A stretch of 64,000 bases of DNA from Archilochus colubris. Its lineage: Eukaryota > Chordata > Aves > Apodiformes > Trochilidae. The stretch is from positions 70,279,709 to 70,343,708 of the forward strand of contig CM041084.1 in the NCBI GenBank assembly GCA_023079485.1, given 5' to 3'. Shown here piece after piece: positions 49,571 through 63,800 of the stretch; within the stretch, counting starts at the first letter, position 1, and each line of letters opens with the position of its first letter. The notes below the pieces were generated by a model. That model made no database searches. It was given only the letters and a program-made list of their open reading frames with translations, and was not told where the DNA came from. The position numbers and the translations under genes are program-made.

Positions 49571-52500
49571 ATAGAACACAATATGACACATATGGAAAGA
49601 ATAGAGTCTATTTTCCTGAAAAGATATGACATATTCTTGAATATGCGTCATTTAATAATACCAGGAAAGGCAGAGCCAACACACTTGCAGCTCACATCCA
49701 TGAGTACTCAGCCAGCTCTAAGGCAGGGGTTATGAGCCACCTCTAAGTCCACAGTTTGAGATGCACTGAAGAAACAATCAGATTTTATTAAAGTCAGTTG
49801 ATGCTAATTTCTAATTAAATAGTTGGTTTTTCAGGAGGATTTAAATAGCAAAGTGGTATATCAAGTCATACAGTGAAAGCATTGCAGGCTGCTGGTGTAA
49901 CACAAAGGTGCCATGGGCTGGGTGGTCCTGCTTCTGCTTAGAGATAGCCTAAAGCCATACTGGCCAAGGCTGGAGCAAGGTCTTCCTCTTCTTCTGCCAT
50001 TTTCCCACTAGCCCTGCTCTGCTCACTGGCAACTCCCACCTGCCCCAGCTGGCAGAGAGAGCACCTGGGACCCCAGCTTTGAGAGGTGCCTACAAATGGC
50101 TGTGAGCAATCTGTGGGTGCCTGGATCTCACCCTTCTCCACGCATTTTGAAATGGAAATGAAACACCCTCTTATGGTGGGTGAATGGAATGGAATGGAAT
50201 GGAAATGAAATATCCCTGGGAAGAAGCTGGGCACCCTAAGGAGTATGTACATCTAAACTTCAGGCAGAGGAAAACCCCAAGGCTGCTGGTCCCTACCCAC
50301 TCTGGCCCAGGTAGGTCTCACAGTCCCCCTGTGGTAACAAGTGCCAACCCACCATGTGGGCAAAGCATCTGTCTGGGAAGCTGGAGGCTTGGCCTCGATG
50401 GAGCAGCAAAATAATCACCGCTTCTCATTCTGTGTCAGGTGGGAGGAGGAAAGTAAATACTTTCCAGTGCACAGAATCCAGGCTGCTCCATTTGCTGAGG
50501 GTTTTAACAATCATTCACCACTGTCTGCAGCATTTGCTAAAAAATGTGGGAGTCTTTTCTTTAATGATAAACATCCCACACCATTAATTTCAGAGGGTGG
50601 GCTCTAGAGCAGTTCCTATTCATTTGCTATGAAATAAAACTGAACTGAAAAGCGATATGTCAAGGACAATAAAACTTTTGATTTCTGGTTTAACATCATT
50701 CAGTATTTCAAGAAAAGCTGTAGTAGCTGTCCAACATTATTAATTAGCATGAGGTTCATTCACTGTAACTCTTCTTTCTCCTTTAAAGAAACAAATACAT
50801 TGTTATATATCCCTCAGTTTGTATTCCCACAAGGCACACTTCAAAACAACATGTGCTCTTTCTGATGCAATGCTGTATCAATCTGATTATATTGTACATA
50901 ATAAGATACACCCTAAGATAGAACACTGCATAGATCTTTATTTAGGAGGACACCTTTGATGTTGCGTGAACTAAAGTAATTTTTAAAATCCACTGAAATA
51001 AAGTGGCATTCTCTATCACTGCAATCAATCCTGATCCATTGTGGAAGTCGGGGCGCTGCACAAGTGCCTTTCTACTCTACTTCCAAATATAAGCTTCCAG
51101 CTAGATAGTCAAGATTCATTGATTATCTCTCTGAACAAGAATTTTCTGAAAGCACAGATAGAAATGTGTGTACCTAATGCCTATTTCACGAATCAACTTT
51201 TCAATTAGAAGAGTTTCACATCTCATTTAAAAAAACATGTCCATGTCACTGTCACTCTTAAGCAATGCACAGGTTTGAATTTACAGCCTCCTTGAACAGA
51301 TTTTGAGGAACAAGTAAGATAATTATTCCTGATCATTTTATGTGGATACCAATGACTGCAACAGACAACTATCTAGTCTTTCTGAAGAACTGCTTTAGAG
51401 AGTTTGTCCACATCTTAGAGGAGAGAATATTCATTTGTTTCTTGCTGACACAAAACCCCCCAGTGCTTTTAAAATATTTCCTGGTTTTGAGCAACCCATT
51501 GTATTCAGCACAAAATAAAATAGGAGATACAATTTACGCCAAAGGAAAAAAATATGTACTGTCACAACATACCTTCCACTGTGCTTGCACTTCTCTGTTC
51601 TCCTGTTATTTTCTACAGCAGCTCATTTTAGAGGCTGCCTCCCTCTTGTGCTCTCCTGGGGCAGGATGTGCAACAGGCGAGTAAACGGCTCTGTCCTCTT
51701 TCTAACACAACCCCCTCAAAAGAAAAGGTTTCATTTGTATTATAGTATTTGGCCACTTTTAGGAAAAAAAAAAAAAAAAAAAAAAAGAGAGAAGACATTG
51801 TCCCAAATTATCCACAACACTCTTACTCTGATGATCAAGTCTCTTTCTCAGCTGATTTGCCAGTATGTGAGTGCATTCAGTAATCCATGAGCTGAGGTAT
51901 ACAGATGCCATTCACTAGAGAAGATGCTGGGAGAGCATAAAATAGATGAGTGGATGGTGGGAACAATAGCAAACATTTCACGTTGAGGTGGCTGGGAATG
52001 AATAATACATGTGTTGGGGAAACAGTTGCCCCATTCTGGTGTGGAACGGGTAGAAAGAGTGGGTGTGGGAGGTACCTTCCTCATCAAGTTAGCATTTCTA
52101 ATTAATGTAATCATCTGCATAGACCCAGAAGAGAGAACAATGTACAGATATCCAAGGGGGAACCAGTTACTGTTACATGGACCCACAGAAAAAGCAGCTT
52201 GGATTCAAAAATATTTCTTTATGTAGGCAGGCAGACAAATGAAACCAAAAGACCAAGAGAAATGTTAGCAGGCTACGTGTTCTTTTGTTCCAGTATTGTT
52301 TAGATATGCTATATAAATGAATGCCTCATCTCAGCTGTACCACCCTTTCAAGTTATTGTTAATTAAGTAATAATCCCTGAGAAATCTGTCATTACCAACA
52401 GTTAGGAACTGGTTTATTATGTTTGCCCCAGGCTATTAATGCTGAAACACAATGGCCACTAATTGCAATAAGAATTAATTTCCCTGGAATTACACATGTA

Positions 52501-53658
52501 CTTTCGAACTATCTGGTGGCATATTTTTTTGTTTTTAAACTTTATTTTTTAACTTGTCTAATTAGAGCATTGGTCAATCAGAAAAATTATTCTCTAATCA
52601 TCCTGCAGAGAAATCATCATTAACAAAAAGAAAGCTGATTTTTGTTAGCTTTGTAAATTATTAATTTTTTGTTGCAGACAACAACAGGAGAGGTTATAAT
52701 CCCTATAAACAATGCATCAGCTCCAAATCCAGCAAAGCTAGCAAAAGTGTTTTCAATCAATGCAATGAGCTTTGGATCAGTCCTGACAGTTTCTTTAAAA
52801 ACAATGCTGGGGGGTGGGGTAAGTCTGGCTTGTTTGGTTTTTTTAAAGTTTATATTACAACTCTTCCTCTGTAACATATTATTAATGTAATGAGAAATCA
52901 TTTCTGGGATGTCAGTGACCAAACTTTGACATTTTTTCCTGTCAGCTGCTTTCAATGTAGACAAGTTAGGTGGCCATAAGAGTTATTATTAAGTATTGTT
53001 ACAGGGATAAATTGAGAAAATTAATCCAGAGGAAAGGGGAAAAAAAAAATCTACCTGGAATTTAAAGTGATTTGCACCACAAACACTTTTTCCCTAGGCT
53101 CAGGAGCAGAGTATAAGGAAAAAGTCTTGAAGAATAGCTCCCATTGTCATTGCATTTTAAAAGCATCCACATGACAATTTAAAAAGAACTGCCATTTCAG
53201 CTGTTTCTTAAATAACCTCTTTCCTCCTCCATAATCATGCAGTGTATTTCTTTCACCTTTTGACTAGCACTTTGGTTTTTTTAAATAAACTTACATACTC
53301 ATTTTGCAGGAAATTATATTTAAAAATGCTTCTCAAAGGTGCTTTATCCTAACAGTTTGATTTGGGTTGAATTAATGTTGAATCCAGAATTGCAGAAATA
53401 GAGGGAGAGGAAGAGATGAAAAGAAAGAGGAAAAAAGAAAGAAACTTAGCTTGTATCCAAACCACATTTATCTTCAATTCACATTTCCAAAACAATCTTA
53501 TAGTAACCTTTATCTGTAATAACAGAATTATTCTGATACTAAAACACATACAGCAGCTGTGTAGTAATCTACTGGAATAGATAGTCAAAAGTGTTTCCAC
53601 TCTCTTTCTTTACCAGTTCAGTTTGTTTTCAAGCCTTCAATGCCAGTTCTTCCTTAAT
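49571..53658. other. Non-coding stretch, upstream part
   Basis: About 4.1 kb. It holds a short (GGAAT)n run at 50183-50206, an A-run near 51762-51786 and the exon-like segment at 52678-52818 described separately. Otherwise no feature was recognised. Confidence 0.6.
52678..52818 (+). other. Exon-like segment with strong splice sites, unrecognised
   Basis: On the plus strand a T-rich acceptor (TTAATTTTTTGTTGCAG) ends at 52677 and a GTAAGT donor begins at 52819. The 141 bases between them are open over 47 codons (TTTGEVIIPINNASAPNPAK and on), and a second forward frame and one reverse frame are also open. I do not recognise the peptide. It may be a cryptic or lncRNA exon, a conserved non-coding element or chance. 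It is antisense to CDH20. Confidence 0.25.
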
Positions 53659-54278
<620 letters not shown>

Positions 54279-55639
54279 GGCCCTCATCTCTCTTTTTTCC
54301 CTATTAAAATGTGAATGGTCTGGTACCTCATCCAATATGTCTATACATGCCTGAATAGACATGCAGAAAAGCAGGGGCTTCTTTTGTCTGGGCCCGTATG
54401 GCTGTATGTCATTCTGCACCAAAAGGCAAGGGCTCCTCTCTCTGTAGGAGACTTCCAATAATTGCCAGAACAAATTAAACTGGGTCTTATCTGTTCCTCT
54501 CTCTTTTCAGCTTGGAAATGGAGGAACAAGACCAATTTGAAATGTTGACAATGCAGGGTAGAAATAGATTTGATACAGCTTGTGTGAAGTCATGTTTTAG
54601 ACAGCAGCGGCAGGATGCTGCTTTGAGAAGCAAGATGATGTTGTGCGACATGGACTTGACTGGTCCTTCTGATCTGACAAAGAATAAAAAATGAGCAGGG
54701 CTGTTTAAAAGCAGCCCGTTTAGTTCCATTGTCACAGGCAGAGATGAATAAAAGAGTATTTCTGATCATACTGGAGTGGTCTGGGAAGCCCAGAAAAGTG
54801 GAGTGGACTGCAGTGCATAAAATGGACAGACATGGCACATTCTGAAAAATTGAAGTGCACTATGTATTTTAGATATTCCCTCTATGTATATAAAGCTCCT
54901 TCCCTCTCCTCATCCCCTACCATGTATACCTTGTGCCTTAGTCCATGGGCAAGAATCATGAAGTACACTCTTAACCCTAGACAGAGCAACGGGGAAAGTT
55001 CTGCCCTGTCTCGGTGTCGAGTCTATGGCAGTCTGCTGCTGAGAAGCCTGTTTTAAGAGATAACATAGTTATCAGACATATTTTCTATAGCAAAGAACTG
55101 TCATCTTCCTTTGCAGATGAGATAAAGTGAGTTCAAAGTGCTTTCTCCAGGCAAAGACAGACTTGAAACGACGGAAAGGAAATGAATTCTTTGACAGTGT
55201 CTGGCAGACAGGAATGTGAACCATTAGATTTGAAAGAGACCCTTAATTTTGGGGGCTGGTGAATGCCAATGAGAAATATTTGGATCTTCTCTTGACCAAC
55301 ATGATTACTGCTATCAAACGAGAATATGTGAAATGCTTTTCAACATATTGTTGTCAGTCAAGCTCTAAAAAGCTATCATTCACTGTAAAATATCCTCTCA
55401 ACTACCACTCTGACTCAGTCAGGTTCTCCCAGCCTCACAGTCTGTGAGAACTTAGCACTGGAATAAAATTCCAGCAGCACCTAGTGCTATCAACTTTTCC
55501 TCTTTCTTTCAAGCTCTCATGTTCCCACTCCATTTCAGAACACTAAGAAGGAAGTTATGATACATTCACTTATGAAGAGCAGAGGATGTAACTTCAGGTT
55601 ACTGGAACTGGATACTACACTTATCAATATGGTCACCCT
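54279..55639. other. Non-coding stretch, upstream part
   Basis: About 1.4 kb with no recognised exon, RNA or mobile element. Confidence 0.55.
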
Positions 55640-55890
55640 CACGTCCTATCATTAGACACCAGAGAGGAGATCAGCATCTCACTCTCTGTTGCCTCTCACA
55701 AGGAATTGTAGACTGCCATGAAGTCACTCTCCAGTCTCCTTTAAGTTGAACAAACCTATACCTAGTATCCTGAGCTGTTCCTTGTAAGTCATGCCCTCTA
55801 ATTGTTTCACCATCTTTGTTGCCCTGCTTTGGACACATTCTAGTATTGCTATAATTCTTCTTATACTGTGGAGCCCAATACTGCTCACAG
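55640..55890 (-). mobile_element. Old CR1-like LINE fragment
   Basis: The plus strand resembles the reverse complement of the CR1 region just upstream of the 3' UTR: gttgaacaaacctata, cctgagctgttccttgtaag, catctttgttgccctgcttt, ggacacattctagtattgct and ctgtggagcccaatactgct. It is much more diverged than the other copies, so the limits are approximate. Confidence 0.65.
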
Positions 55891-57015
55891 CAATTTCATG
55901 GTATAAAATATTTGGTGTAGAAACTGGGAAAAGTATTTACCACAACAAAGCATGAGGATCTTGCTTTCGTCTTTTATGCAGATGAGTTCATTCTGATATC
56001 CCACACAAGACCCCAAAACAGCAAAAGAAGCTAAAGCATTGAGGAGAAAACAGATGGATTGAAAAAAAAAACCACTGTGAAATCTAAAGTCACACTGAGA
56101 GTGGGTCTTTGACCTTAATGACTTCTGTAATTTGTAGGTCTTAAATAAGCGATTTTATTTCTTAAACAGCCCATAACTAAACTAATTACCTAAAGAGATA
56201 CTATAATTTTACATAATTTTTAAATGTCTCTGGAGGAAGCTATGCAATATTCACAATAGGATCGTTTTCCATTCGGTACTTAAGAAAAAACTTAACAAAG
56301 TGCAAATTTTGCAGTGTGATCTTCAGGTCTAAAATTTGTGAAAGTCAGCAAAACTGGAGCAGCAAATCCATTCTGAATTGTCTTTTTCTAGTCATAAGCC
56401 TGTGAATGCAACTTTTTCAAAAGCATGCACTACAGAGACTCTGCAGTATTTTAGTCCCATACATTCTCATTTCTAGCTACTCTTTTTGATTGGGACAGAT
56501 ATGGGCTTGTCACTGTCCAACAGACAAATGCTCACATTAGAGAGAGGTATTTTTAGAGCTCAAACAGAACTCAGCTCCTCTGTTTCCATTTTGAAAACAT
56601 AACAAAGTCAATAAAACTTGTATTCCTGAAGAGAAAGCATTCCTGTTATAATTTATAGTGTGGAAACCTCTCTGAGGAGGCATCAATAAAGGGGATTCCA
56701 TGTTTATAAAATAGGTTAGCACCATTATTGGCTTCAATTAGTGCCATGCTGAAGAAATCTGAATATGGCATAAAATTGCCTTTTTCTAAACAGACAAATG
56801 CAAAGCTAGGAAAGAAACTTTTGCAGAAATATGAGGATCTGAGAGTAATTGCACATTAGGAATGACCTCTGATGAAACTGATAATATAAGGCAAGGAAGA
56901 AGCAGTGCTCATGGAAGGAATTAGCACCCATCTACCTGCCCACTAGTGACCTCTGTTCAGAGCTTTGGGATGAGAGGATTGACTACACTCATCATGGCAC
57001 TGAATCCCCCTGGCC
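55891..57015. other. Non-coding stretch, upstream part
   Basis: About 1.1 kb of AT-rich sequence. Nothing was recognised. Confidence 0.55.
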
Positions 57016-57800
57016 TGTTGTTTTAAATGGAAACCAAAGTGCTTCAAAAAGCACAGAGTGCCTTGCCACCACAATCTGGGCAGAAAACAAAACTTTCCCA
57101 AACCAGGTGTAAGGGACTGGATGGAGAAAACCCCACCAGATCCTCCAGCCCCCTTAGACTGGTTTGCAGGGACGCCAAGTCACCTTTGCAAATCCCTCCT
57201 TCCACCTCCTCCCCTGAACAAATCCTCATTTGCATTTCCAAAGGCATTGCTGGAGAGGAAGGAGACAGATAAAGGTCTGCGGGACTGGGGAACAAAGTGG
57301 GTGGAAGTCTACTCTAGTTGTTCAATCTGATATGTCTCAACCATGCTTACTAAGAGAAAAAGCCCTATAAAATGAGGGGCTGCATTGGTGGGTTTTGGGA
57401 GTTTCACTGACACCAGCCCTCCTCTGTTGGCTGGCCCAACGCTGGATCCAGAACTGGTGATTTTCTCTTATCTCTCTCTCTCTTACCTTTCCTTCTGCTC
57501 TCTCTCTTTATCTTTCTTTTTCCCTTTCCTAAAATTATTAACTAACCACAAGTTTTTCCCAGGTTACACAGCATTAATATCCCTGTATTGTGGTTTCTGT
57601 GATCTAAATAATCAGCCTTTGTGATTGTGCAGCCTGATCTGTGAAGTATCTACTTTTGTGCTTTTATTATATACACACACATTTGTGGGTCATTTGTTTT
57701 CCCTAAGAATTGCCCCAAAATAACCTTTACCACTTAGAGTAGTAAAATTGTTATTTTGTTTGTAGAGAAACAGATCCTGAGAGTCATTTCACCCTGATCT
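57016..57800 (+). mobile_element. Possible solitary LTR-like segment
   Basis: This segment has LTR-like architecture on the plus strand. Two octamer-type motifs (TTTGCAAAT at 57185-57193 and ATTTGCAT at 57228-57235) lie upstream of a TATA box (TATAAAAT, 57366-57373). A TC-rich tract (about 57473-57540) and an AT-rich downstream part follow. I could not define TG...CA ends, a target-site duplication or any retroviral gene. It may equally be an unrelated TATA promoter or chance; the limits are guesses. Confidence 0.3.
57366..57373 (+). promoter_or_regulatory. Candidate TATA box
   Basis: TATAAAAT in the context CCCTATAAAATGAGGGGC, about 130 bases downstream of an octamer motif. It would direct plus-strand transcription, antisense to CDH20. 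There is no transcript evidence. Confidence 0.35.
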
Positions 57801-60800
57801 GGTCAAGGGGTATTCAGATGGTCTGAGAGGGGCCATCATCATTGGTTTGCCTCACAGGTAAGTATGGTAGCTGCAATGCTATTCCCCATCCTTGGAGGTG
57901 CTCAGTCCTACTGGAGGGCACCCTCAGCAGGGGCTTTCCTCCACCTTGGCAGTCCTTAGAGGAGATGCACTTTGTCCCAACATCACCAGCCATACCAGAG
58001 GGGATAAGGAGGATAGAATCCAGCACCTGGCTCATCCCCTTTCCCTCATTACTGATGACCCAGATGATTCTTTGCACAGTGTCTCTCTTCAAAGACTGGG
58101 GGCAGTGGCCCATTCATCAGCAAGAAAGCCTCTATTTGGATTTAGAGCAGGGTATCCTGACCAGCCAGAGAGACCCAGCTGTCAGTGTGAAAGCAAGTGG
58201 TGCCTGGGGCTGGGAGCTCTCCTGCTGCTATGATCATGCTGCTTCTCCCAGGCAGCTGCTCCACAAAACTACTTAATTTATCAGTGCTCAGGTCTGGTCT
58301 CGGTTGCAAATGAATCCAAAATCTCTTTCCCCTCTGCAGCTCTAAATTAATTGTTTTTGAACACCAGGCCAAGGAGGCTTGGCTTTCCCCTGACTGGACA
58401 ACCTAATCCCCTCTCCCGTCTGTTGAGGGCCTCCTGTTTTGCTGTTTGATGTGCTGAGGCAGAACTGACATCCTTTGTGCTAACCTCCTGCTAAAAGCAC
58501 CACGTTCTCCAAATACCACTGCGGCTGCTCAGGTTTTCTTTTCATATATGCATAAAAGTTTTTTCCCTGATTCAGCAAACCTATGGGGCCCAAGCGGAAA
58601 CAGAGCCCTTCCTAGAGGCATCTGGCAGTAGCTTTTAAGCACTCATGTCACTCTGCATTATGATTCCTAGGGCTTTTAAAACCGAGGGAAGGGTTGGAAA
58701 ATGTTGCAAGTGGGAAATCCCTAAGGAACACCCACTTGCCACAGATACTTGCTAATTCTGCAGATAGCATGTTCTTTCTTTGGAACAGGACATTAAAATA
58801 AGCTCTTGCTTATGTGAGGCTATTCAAAGATGCAATAGCTATTTCAGCAAGGGCACTGGTGAAGTCTTCTGTGTCCTTTCCAAATTCCAGTTCAGTTAGT
58901 TACAATTTCAAGGCACAGTGCAAAGCTCCATCACTAGGTGCTTGGTTCCCAGTAGTACTTTCTGCCTAACAATGTTCACTCTGTTGTTTCATCTGTCAGT
59001 CACCTTTGGTTCTGACCCTGGACTAAATGCAAGCATATGTCCTCTTTAACTGCTGTTCTGTTTTATTCCAGATGTAATCTGGGAAAAAGTTATATGATTC
59101 TTGTGCATATAAAATCCATAAAGATGAAAGATGTTGTAACTGCATGTTAATTATTCATCACTAGTAGTATTACACATATTAATGTTTTCTTCAAACTATA
59201 GTGTACCCCACTGAGCCATAAGCATGTTAAAGAGCTGTAGTTTTTCATTTAAACTTGTCACAGAACTCCAATGAATTTCACCAAAGAGGTAGGATCATGA
59301 TCAGATTTGTGAATATAAAATTGCTTCCTCACCTAGGGATGATTTTAGAGAAGGAAGCAACAAAGAGTTCAAAAAATATGCTTTGCTGGTAGCTTTTAAT
59401 GTGCCACAAAGTCTTTGCATCAGGTAGAGCATAATTCAAAGGCAGCCACTAAAGCCTGTCACCATGCACACAGCAAGGATACTGAGATCTCTACTGAGCA
59501 CAGAACTGCTTAACACCGGTTTCACAATTACCCTGTAGGCTGTCCGGCCTGATTAACTACTGACGTCAACAAAAATAGTGACTGGAAATTCCCGCAGCTA
59601 AATATATTTTTGCCCAATAAAGCTGTTTTGGGTCTAAGGACAAAGATCTCTGCACAACTGTGTGAAACAATCAGCTACCAGCAGTAACACTTAATGACTC
59701 AGTTCAATGTAAACTGTGCACTTAGGAGTGATCATGGTATAATTATAGGAAAAAGCATGAAGAAATAAAGCTTTAAAGAAAGAAAGTGCTCAAAATCAGA
59801 TAGTAACTTGGAAATGATGCTGTGAATCTCAGGTAAATTCAATACAAACTGCAGTCATCCTAAATAGGGATAGCAATAAAAGAACACTGGTATTAGGTTG
59901 TTATGAATGTGCTGGTGTGCATTCTGCTGTTGTTTCACTTTTTCTAAATTCTACCAACAGACACTATTAAAAGGAAATAAGATGGAGTTGTAAAAAGGAA
60001 ACTTCTGCAATGGTAGTCACAACAGAGTAAATGACAGCCCATTCCCAGTTTGAAATGGGAGGCAGCTAGGAGCTTTCCACTCACTGAAGGGATATTAATG
60101 CTGGAATTTTCTTTCCTTGAAAGCCTTAAAAAGCCCAAGGGAGGAGTGAAAAAATGGACTACAGGCTGTATGCAAAGTGGTGAGAAAGGGTGTTGGATGC
60201 AATGCCCCTGCTAGATGGGGATGTGTGCGTGTGTGCATATGTATGCTTGCAAGCCTAGATGTGCACAGGTATTTATTTTTAGCTACCTTAACCTCTTTGC
60301 ATCCATGAGGAAACGTCACTTTCCCAAACATGCACAACAGAAAAAGCAGAGCAGGAACCTGCTGTCAGCCAGCAGGGAGGCCTCACCTGGAGTACCCTGC
60401 ATAAATCCAACGTTTACCTTGCTGGCTTTTCATTAGCTGTGACTGGGAAACACAATGATCACTGCAAGTGAGAGATGAAGGTGATAAGTTCAAAACCATT
60501 TCATGTTTTGCATGTGGCACTGCATTAACATGAAGAAAATCAGAGGAGCTCATGCTCAATTATTTAGTCTCATCTGCCCAGACTGAAGAACCATGTAGGG
60601 TTGTAGAGCTGTTATCTCATGTCTTTTATGTCAACAGATGACAGGATTTTTGTTACACAGGAAAGCTGTAGGTATGCAGATCTTATGGGGTTTGATCATT
60701 ACACAGCCTGCCTGTACTCTCCAGCAGTACAAGAAATATGCAGCCCATGTCATCTTCTCAAAAGGCACTTCCCTGACACTTCTTGTGAGCTCCAGTTTCA

Positions 60801-63800
60801 TCCAGATGAGACACTATACATCACTAAATCAGCACCAATCAGCCACTCATTATGGGAACAGGAGAAAGGGTCATTCAACAAGTGTTCCCAATAAGAAATT
60901 AATCACTAATGAGAAAGACTGTACTGATTTCTGCATTATCCATTGAAACGCACTACAGTACAAAGAAAACCTATCTGTGCTACTGAAACTTGAGAACAAG
61001 CACTGGAATAACATACCAGAACCTGTGTGCAATTAGGTATTTGGATTAATAATTGTGCACTTATTTAAGGACTCTCAGTATTAGCAGGTCCCAAATAAAG
61101 CATTTGCAGGCACATTCACTGACCAAGTTTCAGGCTATGACATGCTTAGGATGGTACACTAGCAGACAACTTGGTTGTGAAAAAGTTAAGGCATTTTAAT
61201 TACCAGGTAATATGAGTAAAAAAAATAATTTTCCCATAGTATAACATATAGGAGTAATTTTCATTTGAAATAAATACTTTCCTCCAGGCTTCCCATTACA
61301 AGGGAAACCCTCAAGTATTTTCTCCTTTCTTTCTTTCTGTCCGTCCATCTGTCTTTTGGTCTTTTGGTCTTTCGGTCTGTCTTCCCTCCCCATCCCTTTT
61401 TTTCCACTCCCTTTATTGTTGGGTACTGGGGATGTGGGCAGGTTAAACAGAGGATAGAATCAGGAAAAAGATTAAACATTAGCAGGTTTCTCAGGCTGTC
61501 TTGCAAACACTAGACACATCCTGGTCCATGCAGGCACAATCAATGTTCTGAAGAGCTAACCATATGGAAAATTTCTCTCTTTGACTAATGAAAGAATTTC
61601 TTGGTCATGTTTTTCCCTCTGGGGCCACTCTGCACTAACTTCTCACAAAGGTGGACTCTAGCATCTTGTCCTTGTGTTTCTCTGAATCTCCCTTGAATTT
61701 TCACTACAGCAAGATGAGGTTTTTATGGAGATTTTTGCACCTTTCTCCAGACTCCCAAACCTTCACCGTGTCTTTAGTGCAGACATAAATGTTCTTGCCT
61801 TTTGTGACTTTAGAGCTCACTTGAACTGCAGTGCAACTGAAGCACTGATGTCTGACTATAAGGATGGCATGCAATGTTTGCTGGCACCTACTGTGCCCAT
61901 ATACAACCTCCTGAGGCTCTGCAGGTGTTCAAAGGGCTCAGGGATGCTCAGGTCTTTCTCAGACAGCAGGAAAGCAACTTCTGATGGACTATACCTGTCC
62001 ATTTCTTGCAGCCTCAAAATATAGCCTCACATCACATACCAATTGTATCATCAGCCTTGAGAATAAAGGATTTGTAGCTGGATTTCCCAAAGAAATGGGT
62101 GTACAGTGGTTTCTTTCTGCCTGTCAGCCTTCATCTAATAAAACTGGAATCCATTTAGCCAATTTCAACCCTATTTGACAGGGAGGATGTTACAGTGTAT
62201 AAAGAAAAGAATTATGTGTGATAAACCCAAAGGACCTATTTTTCACAGAAACTTTGTATTTGCAGGCATTTGGGTTGAAAGTAAACTCTTCTACAAGTAT
62301 ATTTGCTTCCTTAATGTGTCACATATATGCTGCTTGCGTGGCTGTGTAATGGGGGTCATCTTTGTTATGTGTATTTACAGACAGTTTAAAATATGCACTG
62401 CGATCTTAATTTGGAACGAGAATGATACTATGCAATTAAAATCTGAAATGAAATATAGCAAGAACATTGTAGGTTGTAATTGCAATTATTACCAGTAATG
62501 TGAAGACGTGCCTGAGGTGCAGTCTGTCTATCACTTTGTGAGTGAAAGTTCTTTGGGGAACAAAGAAGTTTTGTTATGAGGTTGAACACTGCCAGTCACA
62601 GTGGTCACCTTGATCCTCTCTGCATAATAAAGATGAGTTGAGTTAAGTTAAGAGAAGATAAAACCAGGCAGTATCCTGGATGACCATGAGTGACATTAGA
62701 ATACTTTCCCTAGTTTTAGATGGCACCAACACTGCATCTTCAGCAATCCTTGTGTGCTAAAAGTTAGTGACCTTTTAATGGTGACAGTTATATGAAGTGC
62801 TCTGAATAATTACCCATGAAAAGATCCTTTTATATATCTTTACAGACATCCTGCAATGAGATGCTCTTTTGTGGCATTTTCATTTCCATTCTAAACCATA
62901 TTAATGATTCACTGAGTTGGAGAATCAGATGGAAAAGAAAAAACCCATGCCAAAAAACCACCCAAACCAATTTTCTGCTTCCAGTGCTATTGCCTGGAGG
63001 CTCTGCCTCACAAGCAGCCAAACCCCCCCTGTAGCCACCACCTGGTGGGTGACGGGTCCCACAGAGGAGAGGGGAATTTGGGGTACTCCACCTCTCACAG
63101 GACCATCTCTCTCCCCTTCAACTGTTCCCAGGCAGTCAATGGGGAAAGATTATCTGAAACAGCTGCAGACAGCAGTAAAAAAGCTGCAAACAAACCCACT
63201 TAGGGAAATTCCCATTTGATGTTGCTGGCTTTACCACCTGCATCTATAAGCTTGCAAATGATTGCTTTTATTTAATTCAGTATATAGCATACTGAAAAAC
63301 AAAATGGGGGAGGAAAGAAGAGATAAAAACTGGGGAAAAGAAGACTGTGTAACAAGCCAAATGAGAGACTTTAAATCTGTAAAGCAGTTTGAAACTTTAA
63401 GGTGAGTTTTTTTATTATACGGCTGCTTTTTTTTTTCTCACAGATGTTTAAGGAAATATCTACAGAGTAAGGAATATCCTGCCTATATAGGAGAGGAATA
63501 TGTGCTTAATTATATCCATGTCCTTTTGCCTCACCGAGGTGATGGACCCACTTGTATTAATTTCATCAAACTCTTTTCATTATCATCATCCTGCAGGAAA
63601 ATTAAGCCTACTTAGATCTAAACCTCCTTCATTCAAAAGACAGATCCCAAATCAGTATTTCTTCTCTGTTTTGCATTTGCAGCATGATAGACAGAATAAA
63701 AAATACATTTAGAGACTGGAAGCAAGCTTCACAATGCCCACACAGACTTGTACAGGATATGAAATGGAATTTAAAAGCATTTTATGCCACATTGTTTTAG

